Shown here: one piece after another, positions 16,365-23,778 of the stretch
Numbering within the stretch: position 1 is the stretch's first letter
Layout: the number at the start of each line of letters is the position of its first letter
Notes under the pieces: model-generated
What the model was told of the DNA's origin: nothing
The model's database searches: none
What the model saw: the letters and a program-made list of their open reading frames with translations, nothing else
Made by a program: the position numbers and the translations under genes
Source: Acidimicrobiia bacterium
GTDB taxonomy: Bacteria > Actinomycetota > Acidimicrobiia > Spongiisociales > UBA5794
DNA length: 36,659 bases
NCBI GenBank assembly: GCA_030066875.1
Contig: JASJAS010000029.1
Location: forward strand, 1 to 36,659
Direction of reading: 5' to 3'

Positions 16365-16635
16365 ACTGACGCTCGGTTTTCGGCGCTACGATCGCCGAGG
16401 CTGCGGACGAAGGAAGGATGAGCGATGTTACGGACCGGCTCGAGCGGCGACGATGTGCAGAAACTGCAGCACCCCGCAGACCAAAGCCAAGCGCATCGAC
16501 GCCCGAGCGCACCTCTTAGGCAGGATCTAGGCGGCGGGACACCTCGGTTTGCCCAACAGCCCGCTCCGGACGAGGACGCCGACCGGGCCGGCCGGGCACC
16601 GGTCTGACAAACGCGCTGTGGACGATTCGGGCGCC
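16365..16635. other. intergenic region without a convincing gene
   Basis: About 270 bases lie between the divergent lipoprotein and GNAT genes. GGAAGGA near 16412-16418 precedes two short overlapping reading frames, ATG 16418 (33 codons) and ATG 16425 (60 codons). The second begins MLRTGSSGDDVQKLQ, which resembles the start of a peptidoglycan-binding repeat but then turns into low-complexity sequence. It may be a decayed fragment, a short leader peptide or chance. No RNA gene was recognised. Confidence 0.4.
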
Positions 16636-17145
16636 GTGATCAGAGTCCGTGCCGCCACGCCGTCTGATGTCCCTCAGCTCGCCGCAGTCCAGCGCCAGAG
16701 TGCACTCGCTGCCTTTGCCGACATTTTCCCGGCTTCGGTAGCCAAGCCGCAGCAAGGAGAGCTCGTGGAGGAATGGGGTGCTTTGGTGGAAAGCGCCGCC
16801 CATGACGTACTCGTTGCCGAAGTGCGCGGTGAGCTGGTGGCCGGAGTTGTGTTCGGTGCCGATGATGCGCTGGCGCCTCCGGGCCATGGTTTGCTCGCAA
16901 AGCTGTACGTACGGCCCGACTTCTTCGGGCGGGGCATCGGTGGCGTTCTCTACGAAAACGCGATCGACCAGATGCGTCGAGAGGGTTGGGCCAAGCTGTG
17001 GCTCTGGGTGCTCGAAGGCAACGTGGTAGCTCGTCGGATGTACGAGAGGCGGGGCTGGCTTCCTCAAGAGGAGAGACGGACCGACTGGCCCGGCAGTGGC
17101 ATCTACGAGATTGGCTACTCGCTAGACCTTACTGGGGAGGACTGA
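16636..17145 (+). CDS. GNAT family N-acetyltransferase
   Basis: A 169-residue acyltransferase of the Gcn5-related fold, transferring an acetyl group from acetyl-CoA to an unidentified amine. The start is typical (IRVRAATPSDVPQLAAVQ). The acetyl-CoA pyrophosphate loop is at LYVRPDFFGRGIGGVLYENA (Rx2GxG/A type). The C-terminal part is LWVLEGNVVARRMYERRGW, with the helix and tyrosine usual for the family. The GTG at 16636 is preferred because the domain begins there; a GTG at 16618 would add six residues, and neither has a good ribosome site. It stands alone, converging on a small conserved protein. The substrate cannot be told from sequence. Confidence 0.85.
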   Translation: MIRVRAATPSDVPQLAAVQRQSALAAFADIFPASVAKPQQGELVEEWGALVESAAHDVLVAEVRGELVAGVVFGADDALAPPGHGLLAKLYVRPDFFGRGIGGVLYENAIDQMRREGWAKLWLWVLEGNVVARRMYERRGWLPQEERRTDWPGSGIYEIGYSLDLTGED

Positions 17146-17149
17146 GTTC

Positions 17150-17386
17150 CTACTCGTCCTTGATGTAGCGGTCGATGTGCTCGTGGATCCACTCCATCAG
17201 CTCTAGCTCGAGGGCTCGCATAACCCGAGCTACGGCAAGGTCGTGTGCGATGCGGTGGTCACGATGGTTTTCCGGCGCGTGGGCGGACGCCCGATAGGTC
17301 TTGCCCGAGAGGTCAAACCAGCCGGTGGCGTCGACGCCGAGCTCGGATTCGGTCAGCTCAATCGTGGTCGAGATGATCTCGGGCAT
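17150..17386 (-). CDS. small DUF1876-like protein
   Basis: A 78-residue acidic protein with a strand-rich first half (STTIELTESE, GKTYRASAHA) and a helical second half. Part of it (IAHDLAVARVMRALELEL) resembles the conserved tail of DUF1876, a small double-stranded-RNA-binding-like family of actinomycetes. The match is by eye and weak. The ORF is supported by AAGGAGAG just upstream of the ATG and by coding-like composition. It converges on the GNAT gene with four bases between the stops. Function unknown. Confidence 0.6.
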   Translation of the reverse strand: MPEIISTTIELTESELGVDATGWFDLSGKTYRASAHAPENHRDHRIAHDLAVARVMRALELELMEWIHEHIDRYIKDE

Positions 17387-17517
17387 ACCAACTCTCCTTA
17401 AGAGGCTATCCAGTTCTCACCATGATCCCCAGCCGACGGGCATGGTCCTAGTGCCGAATGTCACGAGAGAATTGGGATTTGCCCACCTAGGATCGCTTCA
17501 TTCTGGAAGGAGGAAAC

Positions 17518-18759
17518 GTGAGTGCCCTTGACTCCCTGACGATCCGTTCAGGTCGGCTCCGCGGTGACGGTGAGCTTGTTGATATCTCCATGCATGACGG
17601 CGTCATCACCGCGATTGACCCAGCCGGCAGCGGCGCTGCCGAAGACCACGTTGTGGATGCCGGGGGCAACCTCGTCACCGAGTCGTTTGTCAACACTCAT
17701 CTTCACCTCGACAAAGTCTTCACACTGCGTCAACTCGGCGACGCGGCGCTCAGCCACTACCAGGAGAGTGGTATGGGCAAAGCAATGACCGCGATCGAAA
17801 CGGCTGCAGCGGTGAAGCGGGGCCAGGATGCCGAGACCATGCTGGGCGCCGGGCGGCGGGCGCTGGCGATGGCGGCCTACTACGGCAACACGCACATGCG
17901 GGCGTTGGCGGACGTTGACTCGAAGGCGGGAACGAGGGGTGTCGAAGTGTTGGTCGCGTTGCGCGACGAGTTTGCCGGGGTGGTCGACGTTCAAGTGGTG
18001 GCGTTCGCCCAAGACGGCATAGTTCGTGAGCCGGGGACAGATCGCTTGTTGCGTCGCTCCATGGAACTGGGCGCCGATGTCGTCGGGGGCATCCCGTGGA
18101 TCGAATACACCGAAGCCGACATGGCAGCGCATGTGCAGACCGTCTTCGACATCGCGGTCGAACACGACGCCCCGGTTTCGATGCTGCTCGATGACGCAGG
18201 AGACCCGGGGTTGCGCACCCTGGAGATGATGGCAACGGAAGCGCTCGAGCGCGGGTGGATCGGGCGGGCACTAGCCCATCACTGCCGGGCGATGCAGCTC
18301 TACCCGGATCCGTATTTCGAACGGCTCTTGGGATTGCTTGCCGAAGCCGGAGTTGCGGTGGTGTCCGATCCCCAGACCGGCCCGTTGCACGCCAGGGTCC
18401 GGGCGCTGACGGCCGCGGGGATCAACGTCAGCCTGGGACAAGACGACATCTCCGATGCCTATTACACCTTTGGCCGCAACAACATGCTGGAGGTGGCGTT
18501 CCTGGGTGCGCACCTGCTTTGGATGATGACGGAACCGGACATGGAACTTCTCTACGACATGATCACGGTGAATCCGGCCAGAGCGATAGGCCATCAGGAT
18601 CATGAAATGGCCGTCGGCAACGTTGCCAACCTCGTTGTGCTCGAGGGCGACAGTGTCCGAGAGGCCCTACGTTTCCACGCTGCACCCCGGGTTGTTGTGA
18701 GCCACGGGCGGTTGGTGGACCGCAACGCCATGTGTAGAGCGGCGGGTGTTCCCGACTGA
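17518..18759 (+). CDS. cytosine-deaminase-like amidohydrolase with altered active site
   Basis: A 413-residue metal-dependent hydrolase of the CodA/AtzC branch of the amidohydrolase superfamily. It keeps the HxH metal pair (His61, His63 in NTHLHLDKV), Gln165 (VAFAQDGI, equivalent to the CodA pyrimidine-binding Gln), the His of AHHCRAM (254/255) and the metal Asp of GQDDISD (309). Where CodA has HCDE (metal His214 and catalytic Glu217), this protein has LLDD (residues 223-226), so one metal ligand and the general acid/base are changed. It is therefore unlikely to be an ordinary cytosine deaminase. The GTG start has an ideal GGAGG upstream. It stands as a single gene without a partner permease. 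Confidence 0.8.
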   Translation: MSALDSLTIRSGRLRGDGELVDISMHDGVITAIDPAGSGAAEDHVVDAGGNLVTESFVNTHLHLDKVFTLRQLGDAALSHYQESGMGKAMTAIETAAAVKRGQDAETMLGAGRRALAMAAYYGNTHMRALADVDSKAGTRGVEVLVALRDEFAGVVDVQVVAFAQDGIVREPGTDRLLRRSMELGADVVGGIPWIEYTEADMAAHVQTVFDIAVEHDAPVSMLLDDAGDPGLRTLEMMATEALERGWIGRALAHHCRAMQLYPDPYFERLLGLLAEAGVAVVSDPQTGPLHARVRALTAAGINVSLGQDDISDAYYTFGRNNMLEVAFLGAHLLWMMTEPDMELLYDMITVNPARAIGHQDHEMAVGNVANLVVLEGDSVREALRFHAAPRVVVSHGRLVDRNAMCRAAGVPD

Positions 18760-18776
18760 GACGGGTCCGGCGCGTG

Positions 18777-19682
18777 CTACCAACTGACCTCGGCACATCC
18801 GGTATGGGTGTCGGGCTCCACCTGGATGGTGGCGTGTGCAATGCCGTAGTCGGACTCGAGCAGATCGCGTGCCTGATCGAGGACCGGGTGCGGGTCAGTT
18901 GCTTCGTCGGTCACTAGATGCAATGTCGCCACATCCATTTCCGAAGTGAGAGTCCACACGTGGAGGTCGTGGATCTCAACGACTCCGGCTATGGCGTCCA
19001 GCTTGCTACGGACCTCTTCTATGTCCAGCCCCTCCGGGGCGGCCTGCAGGAGAATCTGGAGTGATCTCCTGCCCAGATTCCAAGCGCGAGGCAGGATGAA
19101 TACGCCGATGACGACGGCGAAGACGGGGTCGGCCCATGTCCAGTCCGCAAAACGGATCAACAACGCGGCAACAATGACACCAACCGAGCCGAACAGGTCC
19201 GCAAGGACCTCGAGGTAGGCCCCTTCGACGTTGATCGATTCCGCGGCACCAACCCGCAGCAGCCTCCAAGCAATAAGGTTGACGATCAGTCCGAGGATTG
19301 CCACGACGAGCATCGGTCCCGACACGACATCTGGTGGCTGGTCTATACGTCGGGCCGCTTCGAACAGCACATAGCCCGCTACAACGATCAGCAAGATGGC
19401 GTTGGCCAGCGCGGCCAAGATCTCCAGTCGGTAGAGCCCATAGGTATGGCGACCACCCGTGGTCGCCCGGTCGGCAGCACTGATTGCGGCTAGTGCCATT
19501 CCCAGTCCGAGCGCGTCCGTGGCCATGTGGCCGGCATCGGACAGTAGGGCGAGTGATCCGGTTGCGATCCCGGTGACGATCTCAACGACCATGAATACCA
19601 CGACGAGCAGGAACGCGACGATCAACGACCGCTTGTGGCGAATCCCGGCGCGAGGCACCCCGTGATCATGCGTGGCTGCCAT
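18777..19682 (-). CDS. cation diffusion facilitator (CzcD/ZitB-like metal exporter)
   Basis: A 301-residue CDF transporter that exports a divalent metal, most often Zn(II), in exchange for protons. Six transmembrane helices are visible. The helix 2 site is LLSDAGHMATDALGLG, a histidine-containing loop follows (GGRHTYGLYRLE), and the helix 5 site is EVLADLFGSVGV. The second metal-site residue is Asp in ADLF, where His is common in zinc exporters, but the SDAGH half is Zn-like. The C-terminal cytosolic domain (about 205-301) has VVEIHDLHVWTLTSEMDVATLHL. Its ATG follows the upstream stop with no gap (TAGATG), so it is the last gene of the PspC/LiaF-like operon. Confidence 0.9.
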   Translation of the reverse strand: MAATHDHGVPRAGIRHKRSLIVAFLLVVVFMVVEIVTGIATGSLALLSDAGHMATDALGLGMALAAISAADRATTGGRHTYGLYRLEILAALANAILLIVVAGYVLFEAARRIDQPPDVVSGPMLVVAILGLIVNLIAWRLLRVGAAESINVEGAYLEVLADLFGSVGVIVAALLIRFADWTWADPVFAVVIGVFILPRAWNLGRRSLQILLQAAPEGLDIEEVRSKLDAIAGVVEIHDLHVWTLTSEMDVATLHLVTDEATDPHPVLDQARDLLESDYGIAHATIQVEPDTHTGCAEVSW

Positions 19683-19874
19683 CTACGTTGCAGGGTTGTC
19701 TTCGTCGTCACCACCAGTTCCGGCCAAGACAGCGATTCCCAACGCCACCAAGAGCAGTGGCCACAACGTGGCCGGTTCCAGTTCATAGACCTCGAGCGCC
19801 TCGAGAAGGAACAAGATCCCGAGCAGGACGAAGAGGATTCCGCCTACCAGCGCACGGCGCTGCTGTTTGCTCAT
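19683..19874 (-). CDS. small two-helix membrane protein (LiaF/LiaI-like)
   Basis: A 63-residue protein with two hydrophobic segments (about 9-26 and 36-51) around ALEVYELEPATLWP, and an acidic tail. The two-helix pattern resembles the N-terminal membrane part of LiaF/LiaI-type envelope-stress proteins. The start overlaps the upstream stop by four bases and the stop abuts the CDF start. It probably works with its two upstream neighbours in sensing or buffering envelope stress. Exact role unknown. Confidence 0.75.
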   Translation of the reverse strand: MSKQQRRALVGGILFVLLGILFLLEALEVYELEPATLWPLLLVALGIAVLAGTGGDDEDNPAT

Positions 19875-20518
19875 CGGCTCACCTCGATCTGGCCGAACGC
19901 CACCCTGGCGTCGATCACCAGGCGCCGCGGTGCCGTCTCGAATCCGTCATCGACTGTCTCCGCCTCGACGTTCACGCCTTCCCATTTCGAATCGAAGATG
20001 GCGATCTGGCCGGCAGCGGCCGACGCGACGACGGACACCGCTACGTCATCGGGTATGTCCTCGATGACTAGCTTGCCGAAAGTCACTCCGACCTCGATAC
20101 GCGTTTCGCCCTCGGGAAAGCTGATCTCGCCCAGACTGAGATCGAGCTGGCCTGCGATCAGGTGGTATTCCGGGGAGAGACTCGCGGTTGTAGGGCTGTA
20201 ATCCCGGTCTCCAAACCCGCCACGCAGAGGGACCGCAAAGGCCGCGCTGACCGTGCTGAGTACAGCGAGAATCACGACAAGAGTGACTCCTGTCGACATC
20301 AATCCCCCCGGAGCCGCTCCCTGCGACGCCGCAGCGGCGAGGGCGACGCCTACCACTACCAACACTGCCGCCAGGAGGGCTCGCCACGGGATCGTGGCCA
20401 CATCCATGGCCGCCAACAGCCAGCCGACCCCGATCACGACCAGAACGGCGCCGGTGACGATCTGCCCTACCGGGATGGAAGAGCGTTCCTCAACGGGACT
20501 GAATAGATCCTCGTTCAT
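19871..20518 (-). CDS. LiaF-like membrane protein
   Basis: A 215-residue protein with about three transmembrane helices (residues 17-37, 44-64, 76-96) and a soluble C-terminal strand-rich domain (about 115-215: LDLSLGEISFPEG, VTFGKLVIEDIPDDVAVSV, AFGQIEVSR). Repeated G-K/Q-(L/I) turns resemble the LiaF C-terminal/toastrack beta-helix domain, which in Firmicutes takes part in the LiaRS envelope-stress response. No LiaR/LiaS pair lies next to it. Both ends overlap neighbouring genes by four bases, which supports a single transcript with the PspC protein. Confidence 0.8.
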   Translation of the reverse strand: MNEDLFSPVEERSSIPVGQIVTGAVLVVIGVGWLLAAMDVATIPWRALLAAVLVVVGVALAAAASQGAAPGGLMSTGVTLVVILAVLSTVSAAFAVPLRGGFGDRDYSPTTASLSPEYHLIAGQLDLSLGEISFPEGETRIEVGVTFGKLVIEDIPDDVAVSVVASAAAGQIAIFDSKWEGVNVEAETVDDGFETAPRRLVIDARVAFGQIEVSR

Positions 20519-20874
20519 TTCTTCACCGAATAGACGATCACACCCACGCCGATGGCGATGAGCACCGCCGGGAGAATGAGGTCTTTCATCCAGGGAAGGT
20601 ACTCGCGAGCAAGCAGCGAACCACCGACAAGGACCAGGATGCTCCCGATGATGAGCCGGCCACTCTCTCCCTCCTTCCTGGCCCGCACCGGCGCGGTGTC
20701 GGCCTCGTCATCCGTTTCCGGCATCACGATCCAGGCGATGATGTAGAGGATGAATCCCGGTCCGAGGACCAGTAGCGCCAGCCAGGCGATTCTGATCCAA
20801 ACCGGGTCCACGTTCATGTACTCGGCCATACCGCCGGCGACACCGCCGACCATGCGGTCGCGGCGGCTTCGCAT
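20515..20874 (-). CDS. PspC-domain membrane protein
   Basis: A 119-residue protein. The N-terminal PspC domain is RRDRMVGGVAGGMAEYMNVDP, followed by the helix IRIAWLALLVLGPGFILYIIAWIVMP. After a charged linker (about 55-70), two further helices resemble LiaI/LiaF membrane segments. PspC proteins take part in phage-shock or envelope-stress responses. It is the first gene of an operon ending in the CDF metal exporter. The ATG at 20874 is chosen; a TTG directly before it is an alternative. No Shine-Dalgarno sequence is seen. Confidence 0.85.
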   Translation of the reverse strand: MRSRRDRMVGGVAGGMAEYMNVDPVWIRIAWLALLVLGPGFILYIIAWIVMPETDDEADTAPVRARKEGESGRLIIGSILVLVGGSLLAREYLPWMKDLILPAVLIAIGVGVIVYSVKK

Positions 20875-20938
20875 CAAGCGAGCGGGACGCTGCCCTGATG
20901 GAACCTGTGTCAGTTTGCTGCTGCCTTTCGGTTGTGGG

Positions 20939-21157
20939 TCAGCGGACAGCGAACGCCAGCTTCACGTTTGCCCGGTACTGGACGACCTTGCCATCGCGAA
21001 CCCGGGCGTTCAGATTCTGCACCTCTACGCCCGTGATTCCAGAGACGCTTTCGGCAGCCTTGGAGACGGCGTTATCGACCGCGGCCTCGAACCCGTCGGG
21101 AGAGATACCAATCACCTCGATGACTTTGACGGCGCCCGTCTCGATGAAATCACCCAT
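20939..21157 (-). CDS. dodecin-family protein without the flavin-stacking tryptophan
   Basis: A 72-residue protein of the dodecin family, which forms dodecameric hollow shells that store flavins (and in some species coenzyme A). The family pattern is VKVIEVIGISPDGFEAAVDNAVSKAA and DGKVVQYRANVKLAFAV. In typical flavin-binding dodecins a Trp lies in the central strand (xWFEV). Here that place reads GVEVQNLN, and the protein has no Trp at all, so classical flavin stacking is doubtful. GGAGGAG lies at suitable distance before the ATG. Single-gene unit. Confidence 0.85.
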   Translation of the reverse strand: MGDFIETGAVKVIEVIGISPDGFEAAVDNAVSKAAESVSGITGVEVQNLNARVRDGKVVQYRANVKLAFAVR

Positions 21158-21248
21158 TGTTGTGTGCTCCTCCGGTTGACGGTTCGAATGCTACCCACCG
21201 AGCGCCGACCCTACGGCATGCTCATCTGCTTGCGCGTGGGCAGGCCGT

Positions 21249-21254
21249 TACCCT
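21249..21254 (+). promoter_or_regulatory. -10-like box before the GTG at 21261
   Basis: TACCCT is followed by six bases and the GTG start, with no Shine-Dalgarno sequence. The identical TACCCT-N6-GTG arrangement occurs before the DUF3152 gene. Probably a leaderless start. Confidence 0.4.
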
Positions 21255-21260
21255 GGGTGC

Positions 21261-21671
21261 GTGGCCTCCGATATCGATTTTTCCTCGCGTCGAAAGGGAG
21301 TATCCCGAACGGTCGGGGGGGTGCTGTCATTGGTGTTTCCGCTCGGACTCACCGCGCTCGCGCTCAGCGTCGGCCTCCGGGAACTCGGCGACATGACCGA
21401 CATAGCGGCTTCGCTGCTGGCGACGATGCTCTTCCTGGTGGCGGCGCCAACCGGGTGGCTCTTCACCGTCGAGTTCATAGAAGCCGGCAGGCTGCTCATC
21501 ATCACCTCGGCCCTGTTCACCTCCTTGCCGCTGTGGTACCTGGTCGGGTCGCGCCTGGCGAGCTATTCGCCGAATTGGGGCATGTGGTTCCGCAACTACT
21601 GCGTTCTATGTCTGGCCTGGAGCGTCGGCAATGTCGTTCTGGTGGTCGTGGCCGGTTCGATCGCAGGCTAG
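21261..21671 (+). CDS. hypothetical membrane protein
   Basis: A 136-residue integral membrane protein with four predicted helices (about 18-38, 46-70, 76-96, 112-134) and a short charged N-terminus. I recognise no family. The GTG at 21261 is preferred because the composition becomes coding-like there and a leaderless -10 box sits six bases upstream. It converges on the next membrane protein gene with ten bases between the stops. Confidence 0.65.
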   Translation: MASDIDFSSRRKGVSRTVGGVLSLVFPLGLTALALSVGLRELGDMTDIAASLLATMLFLVAAPTGWLFTVEFIEAGRLLIITSALFTSLPLWYLVGSRLASYSPNWGMWFRNYCVLCLAWSVGNVVLVVVAGSIAG

Positions 21672-21681
21672 GGGAGCCCGG

Positions 21682-22131
21682 CTAGAGACCGAGTCGCTTG
21701 ACCATTGCCCAGATTGTGAACAGAAGTAGCAAGACGTCGATGGCCCCAAACATGGCGATCCTGCGGTGTGATTCCGATGCAGCCGCCTCGTCTCCGGCCT
21801 CATGCGACTCGGCGGCCTTCTTGCCTTCTGGCCCGAAGACGCGGGTGCCGAGCACCGCTCCGACAACAACCATGGCGATCCCGATGGCGACGAAGGCTTG
21901 CTCGAATTCGTAGACATCTTCGCGCAGAACCATCCACACGCCGGTGACGAGCAGCAGGACGGCAGCCGGCATCAACACGGCAGTTCCAAGCCGAACAGTC
22001 TGTCTCATCCATGCCGCAGCCGGAGCGCCGCCGGCATTGCGCAGCGCCGGCGTGACAACGAACTGGGTTACGCTCGCTCCGAGCCAGACCCCGGCTCCGA
22101 TGATGTGGAGGAACAACAGCAATGCTCCCAT
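21682..22131 (-). CDS. DUF2269/CopD-like membrane protein
   Basis: A 149-residue protein with four transmembrane helices. The first has the pattern LLLFLHIIGAGVWLGASV, with a His and a WLG step as in DUF2269 and CopD-like proteins. A polar, alanine/glutamate-rich loop (about 104-125) precedes the last helix. Function unknown; related proteins may bind haem or copper, but ligands beyond the first His are not evident. A purine-rich AGAGGG lies before the ATG. Confidence 0.7.
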   Translation of the reverse strand: MGALLLFLHIIGAGVWLGASVTQFVVTPALRNAGGAPAAAWMRQTVRLGTAVLMPAAVLLLVTGVWMVLREDVYEFEQAFVAIGIAMVVVGAVLGTRVFGPEGKKAAESHEAGDEAAASESHRRIAMFGAIDVLLLLFTIWAMVKRLGL

Positions 22132-22226
22132 ACGGCTCGCCCTCTCTGTCGACTAGGCGGAATCCTACGCATCCGGCCGGGCCCCGTGCACAACCGGTGA
22201 CCCGAGCCTCGGTTGCGCGAAGAGGC

Positions 22227-22257
22227 TTGACTCTCAAGCTGCTGGAGACTGCATACT
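22227..22257 (+). promoter_or_regulatory. MerR-type promoter with 19-bp spacer
   Basis: TTGACT (22227-22232) and CATACT (22252-22257) are separated by exactly 19 bases, the overlong spacing typical of promoters that MerR-family activators twist into an active form. Within the spacer is an imperfect dyad, ACTCTC and GAGACT. It lies about 40 bases before the MerR gene, so autoregulation is likely. Confidence 0.65.
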
Positions 22258-22261
22258 GACG

Positions 22262-22275
22262 GTGAAGGCCTTCAC
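22262..22275. repeat. 14-bp perfect palindrome near the MerR-gene transcription start
   Basis: GTGAAGGCCTTCAC reads the same on both strands. It lies just after the expected start site of the MerR-type promoter and before the GGAGG ribosome site. It may be a second operator or simply a small leader stem. Confidence 0.45.
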
Positions 22276-22298
22276 AACGTGAACGAGCGGAGGTAGAG

Positions 22299-23114
22299 GT
22301 GTATCGGATCGGCGAATTCTCAAAGATCTGCAGAGTGCCCGTTTCGGCGCTGCGCTACTACAGCGATCTTGGGTTGCTGCCCCCGGAGTCAATCGACCCG
22401 GAGTCCGGCTACAGGTACTACTCGGCCGGGCAATTGCCGCGGCTGAACCGGATCCTGGCACTCAAAGACCTCGGGCTATCTCTCGAAGAGATCAGCGCCA
22501 TTCTGGACGAGGATCTCCCCGCCGGTGAGTTGCGCGGAATGCTGCGTCTCAAGCGGGCCGAGATCGGCCAGCGCGTGTCCGAAGAGCAAGCGCGGTTGGC
22601 CCGGGTGGAGAACCGCCTCCGCATGATCGAAAGTGAGGACAGAATGCCCGATCAAGAGATAGTGCTCAAAGAGCTCGAGGATGTCCCTGTCGTATCGATA
22701 CGAGAGGTGCTGTCCAATCCCCAGGACGTCGGGATGCTGATAGCCGACGGCTACTCAGCGTTGATGCCCGCGGGGATCATGCCGATTGGAGCCTGCTTCT
22801 CGATCTACCACGACCCGGAGTTCGACCCGACCGCGTTGGACGTGGAGATCGCCTACCCCGTGGCTGAGACCGTGACCGACGTACCCGACACACCGGGTGG
22901 TCGCTCTTTCGAGCGTCGTGTCGTTCGCGGGGGCAGAGCTGCGGTAACCATCCATCAGGGCCCGTACGACATGATCGATCAGGTGTATACGAGGATCGGC
23001 AAGTGGATCTCCGACCACGAACTACAGATTGCCGGCGAACCCCAGGAGGCGTATCTGACCGCCCCGGACGATCCGGGTGGGCCGGTCACTGAGATCCGTT
23101 TCCCGGTTGCCTGA
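22299..23114 (+). CDS. MerR-family regulator with GyrI-like effector domain
   Basis: A 271-residue transcription regulator of the BmrR/TipA type. The N-terminal winged helix is YRIGEFSKICRVPVSALRYY followed by SDLGLLPPESIDP. A long dimer helix spans about 75-117. A GyrI-like effector-binding domain (about 125-271) has VPVVSIREVL, FSIYHDPEFDPTALDVEIAYPV, VTIHQGPYDMI and the terminal TEIRFPVA. Such proteins bind bulky, often cationic drugs and activate efflux genes. The GTG start has GGAGG at good spacing. A separate GyrI-like protein follows two bases after the stop; no efflux pump is adjacent, so the regulated pump, if any, is elsewhere. Confidence 0.9.
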   Translation: MYRIGEFSKICRVPVSALRYYSDLGLLPPESIDPESGYRYYSAGQLPRLNRILALKDLGLSLEEISAILDEDLPAGELRGMLRLKRAEIGQRVSEEQARLARVENRLRMIESEDRMPDQEIVLKELEDVPVVSIREVLSNPQDVGMLIADGYSALMPAGIMPIGACFSIYHDPEFDPTALDVEIAYPVAETVTDVPDTPGGRSFERRVVRGGRAAVTIHQGPYDMIDQVYTRIGKWISDHELQIAGEPQEAYLTAPDDPGGPVTEIRFPVA

Positions 23115-23116
23115 GC

Positions 23117-23731
23117 ATGGCATCGATCGACCTCAAGCGGGTCTACAAGGAGCACTACAGCGCCAGGGCCGGGAAACCGGCCCTGGTGGAAGTGCCACCG
23201 CGGAGTTTCCTGATGATCGATGGCAACGGCGATCCGAATACGGCTCAGGAGTACGCCGACGCTGTGGCTGCGCTCTATCCGCTGGCCTATGGACTCAGGG
23301 CTGCCGTCAAGAAGGAGACCGGTGACGGCTACACCGTGATGCCGCTCGAGGGTCTGTGGTGGGCCGACGACATGAGTCGGTTCTCGGTGGAGCGGAAAGG
23401 CGACTGGAAGTGGACCATGATGATCTGCCAACCCGATCTGGTCACGGGAGCCATGGCCGACGAGGTCATACCAGAGGTCACCAGGAAGAAGAACCTCGTA
23501 GCGGGGCACAAGGTCCGCCTCGAGGTCTACGACGAAGGGCCGGCGGCTCAAGTGATGCACATCGGTCCTTACGCGGCTGAGGCCCCCACCATCGAGCTGC
23601 TGCATGACTTCATTGCGGCCCGCGGCCTGGCGCTCTCGGGTCTCCATCACGAGATCTACCTCGGAGACCCTCGCAAGAGCGACCCGGCCAAGCTGAAGAC
23701 GATTATCAGACAGCCCGTTGCCGGCCGATGA
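23117..23731 (+). CDS. GyrI-like small-molecule-binding protein
   Basis: A 204-residue stand-alone GyrI-like protein (COG4832 type). Matching segments are PRSFLMIDGNGDPN near the start, YTVMPLEGLWW, WKWTMMICQPDLVT, VRLEVYDEGPAAQVMHIGPY and the C-terminal HHEIYLGDPRKSDPAKLKTI followed by IRQPV. The family binds or hydrolyses hydrophobic small molecules; a catalytic Glu/Tyr pair known in some members cannot be assigned safely. Its start is two bases after the MerR stop, so it is co-transcribed and may sequester or destroy the ligand that the MerR protein senses. Confidence 0.88.
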   Translation: MASIDLKRVYKEHYSARAGKPALVEVPPRSFLMIDGNGDPNTAQEYADAVAALYPLAYGLRAAVKKETGDGYTVMPLEGLWWADDMSRFSVERKGDWKWTMMICQPDLVTGAMADEVIPEVTRKKNLVAGHKVRLEVYDEGPAAQVMHIGPYAAEAPTIELLHDFIAARGLALSGLHHEIYLGDPRKSDPAKLKTIIRQPVAGR

Positions 23732-23778
23732 GATCAGCTCGGAGTTCGATGAGATCGAACTCTCGACGTGAGAGCTAC

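Noticed and set aside
16418-16607. Short ORFs at 16418 and 16425, the second starting like a peptidoglycan-binding repeat (MLRTGSSGDDVQKLQ) with a good ribosome site.
   Set aside because: Similarity stops after about 15 residues, the rest is low-complexity Pro/Ala/Arg sequence, and no other frame continues the domain. Noted only as part of an intergenic region.
21165-21260. A GGTTCGAAT sequence near 21179 resembling a tRNA T-loop.
   Set aside because: The flanking bases do not form the five-base T stem, and no acceptor or anticodon stem can be built around it.
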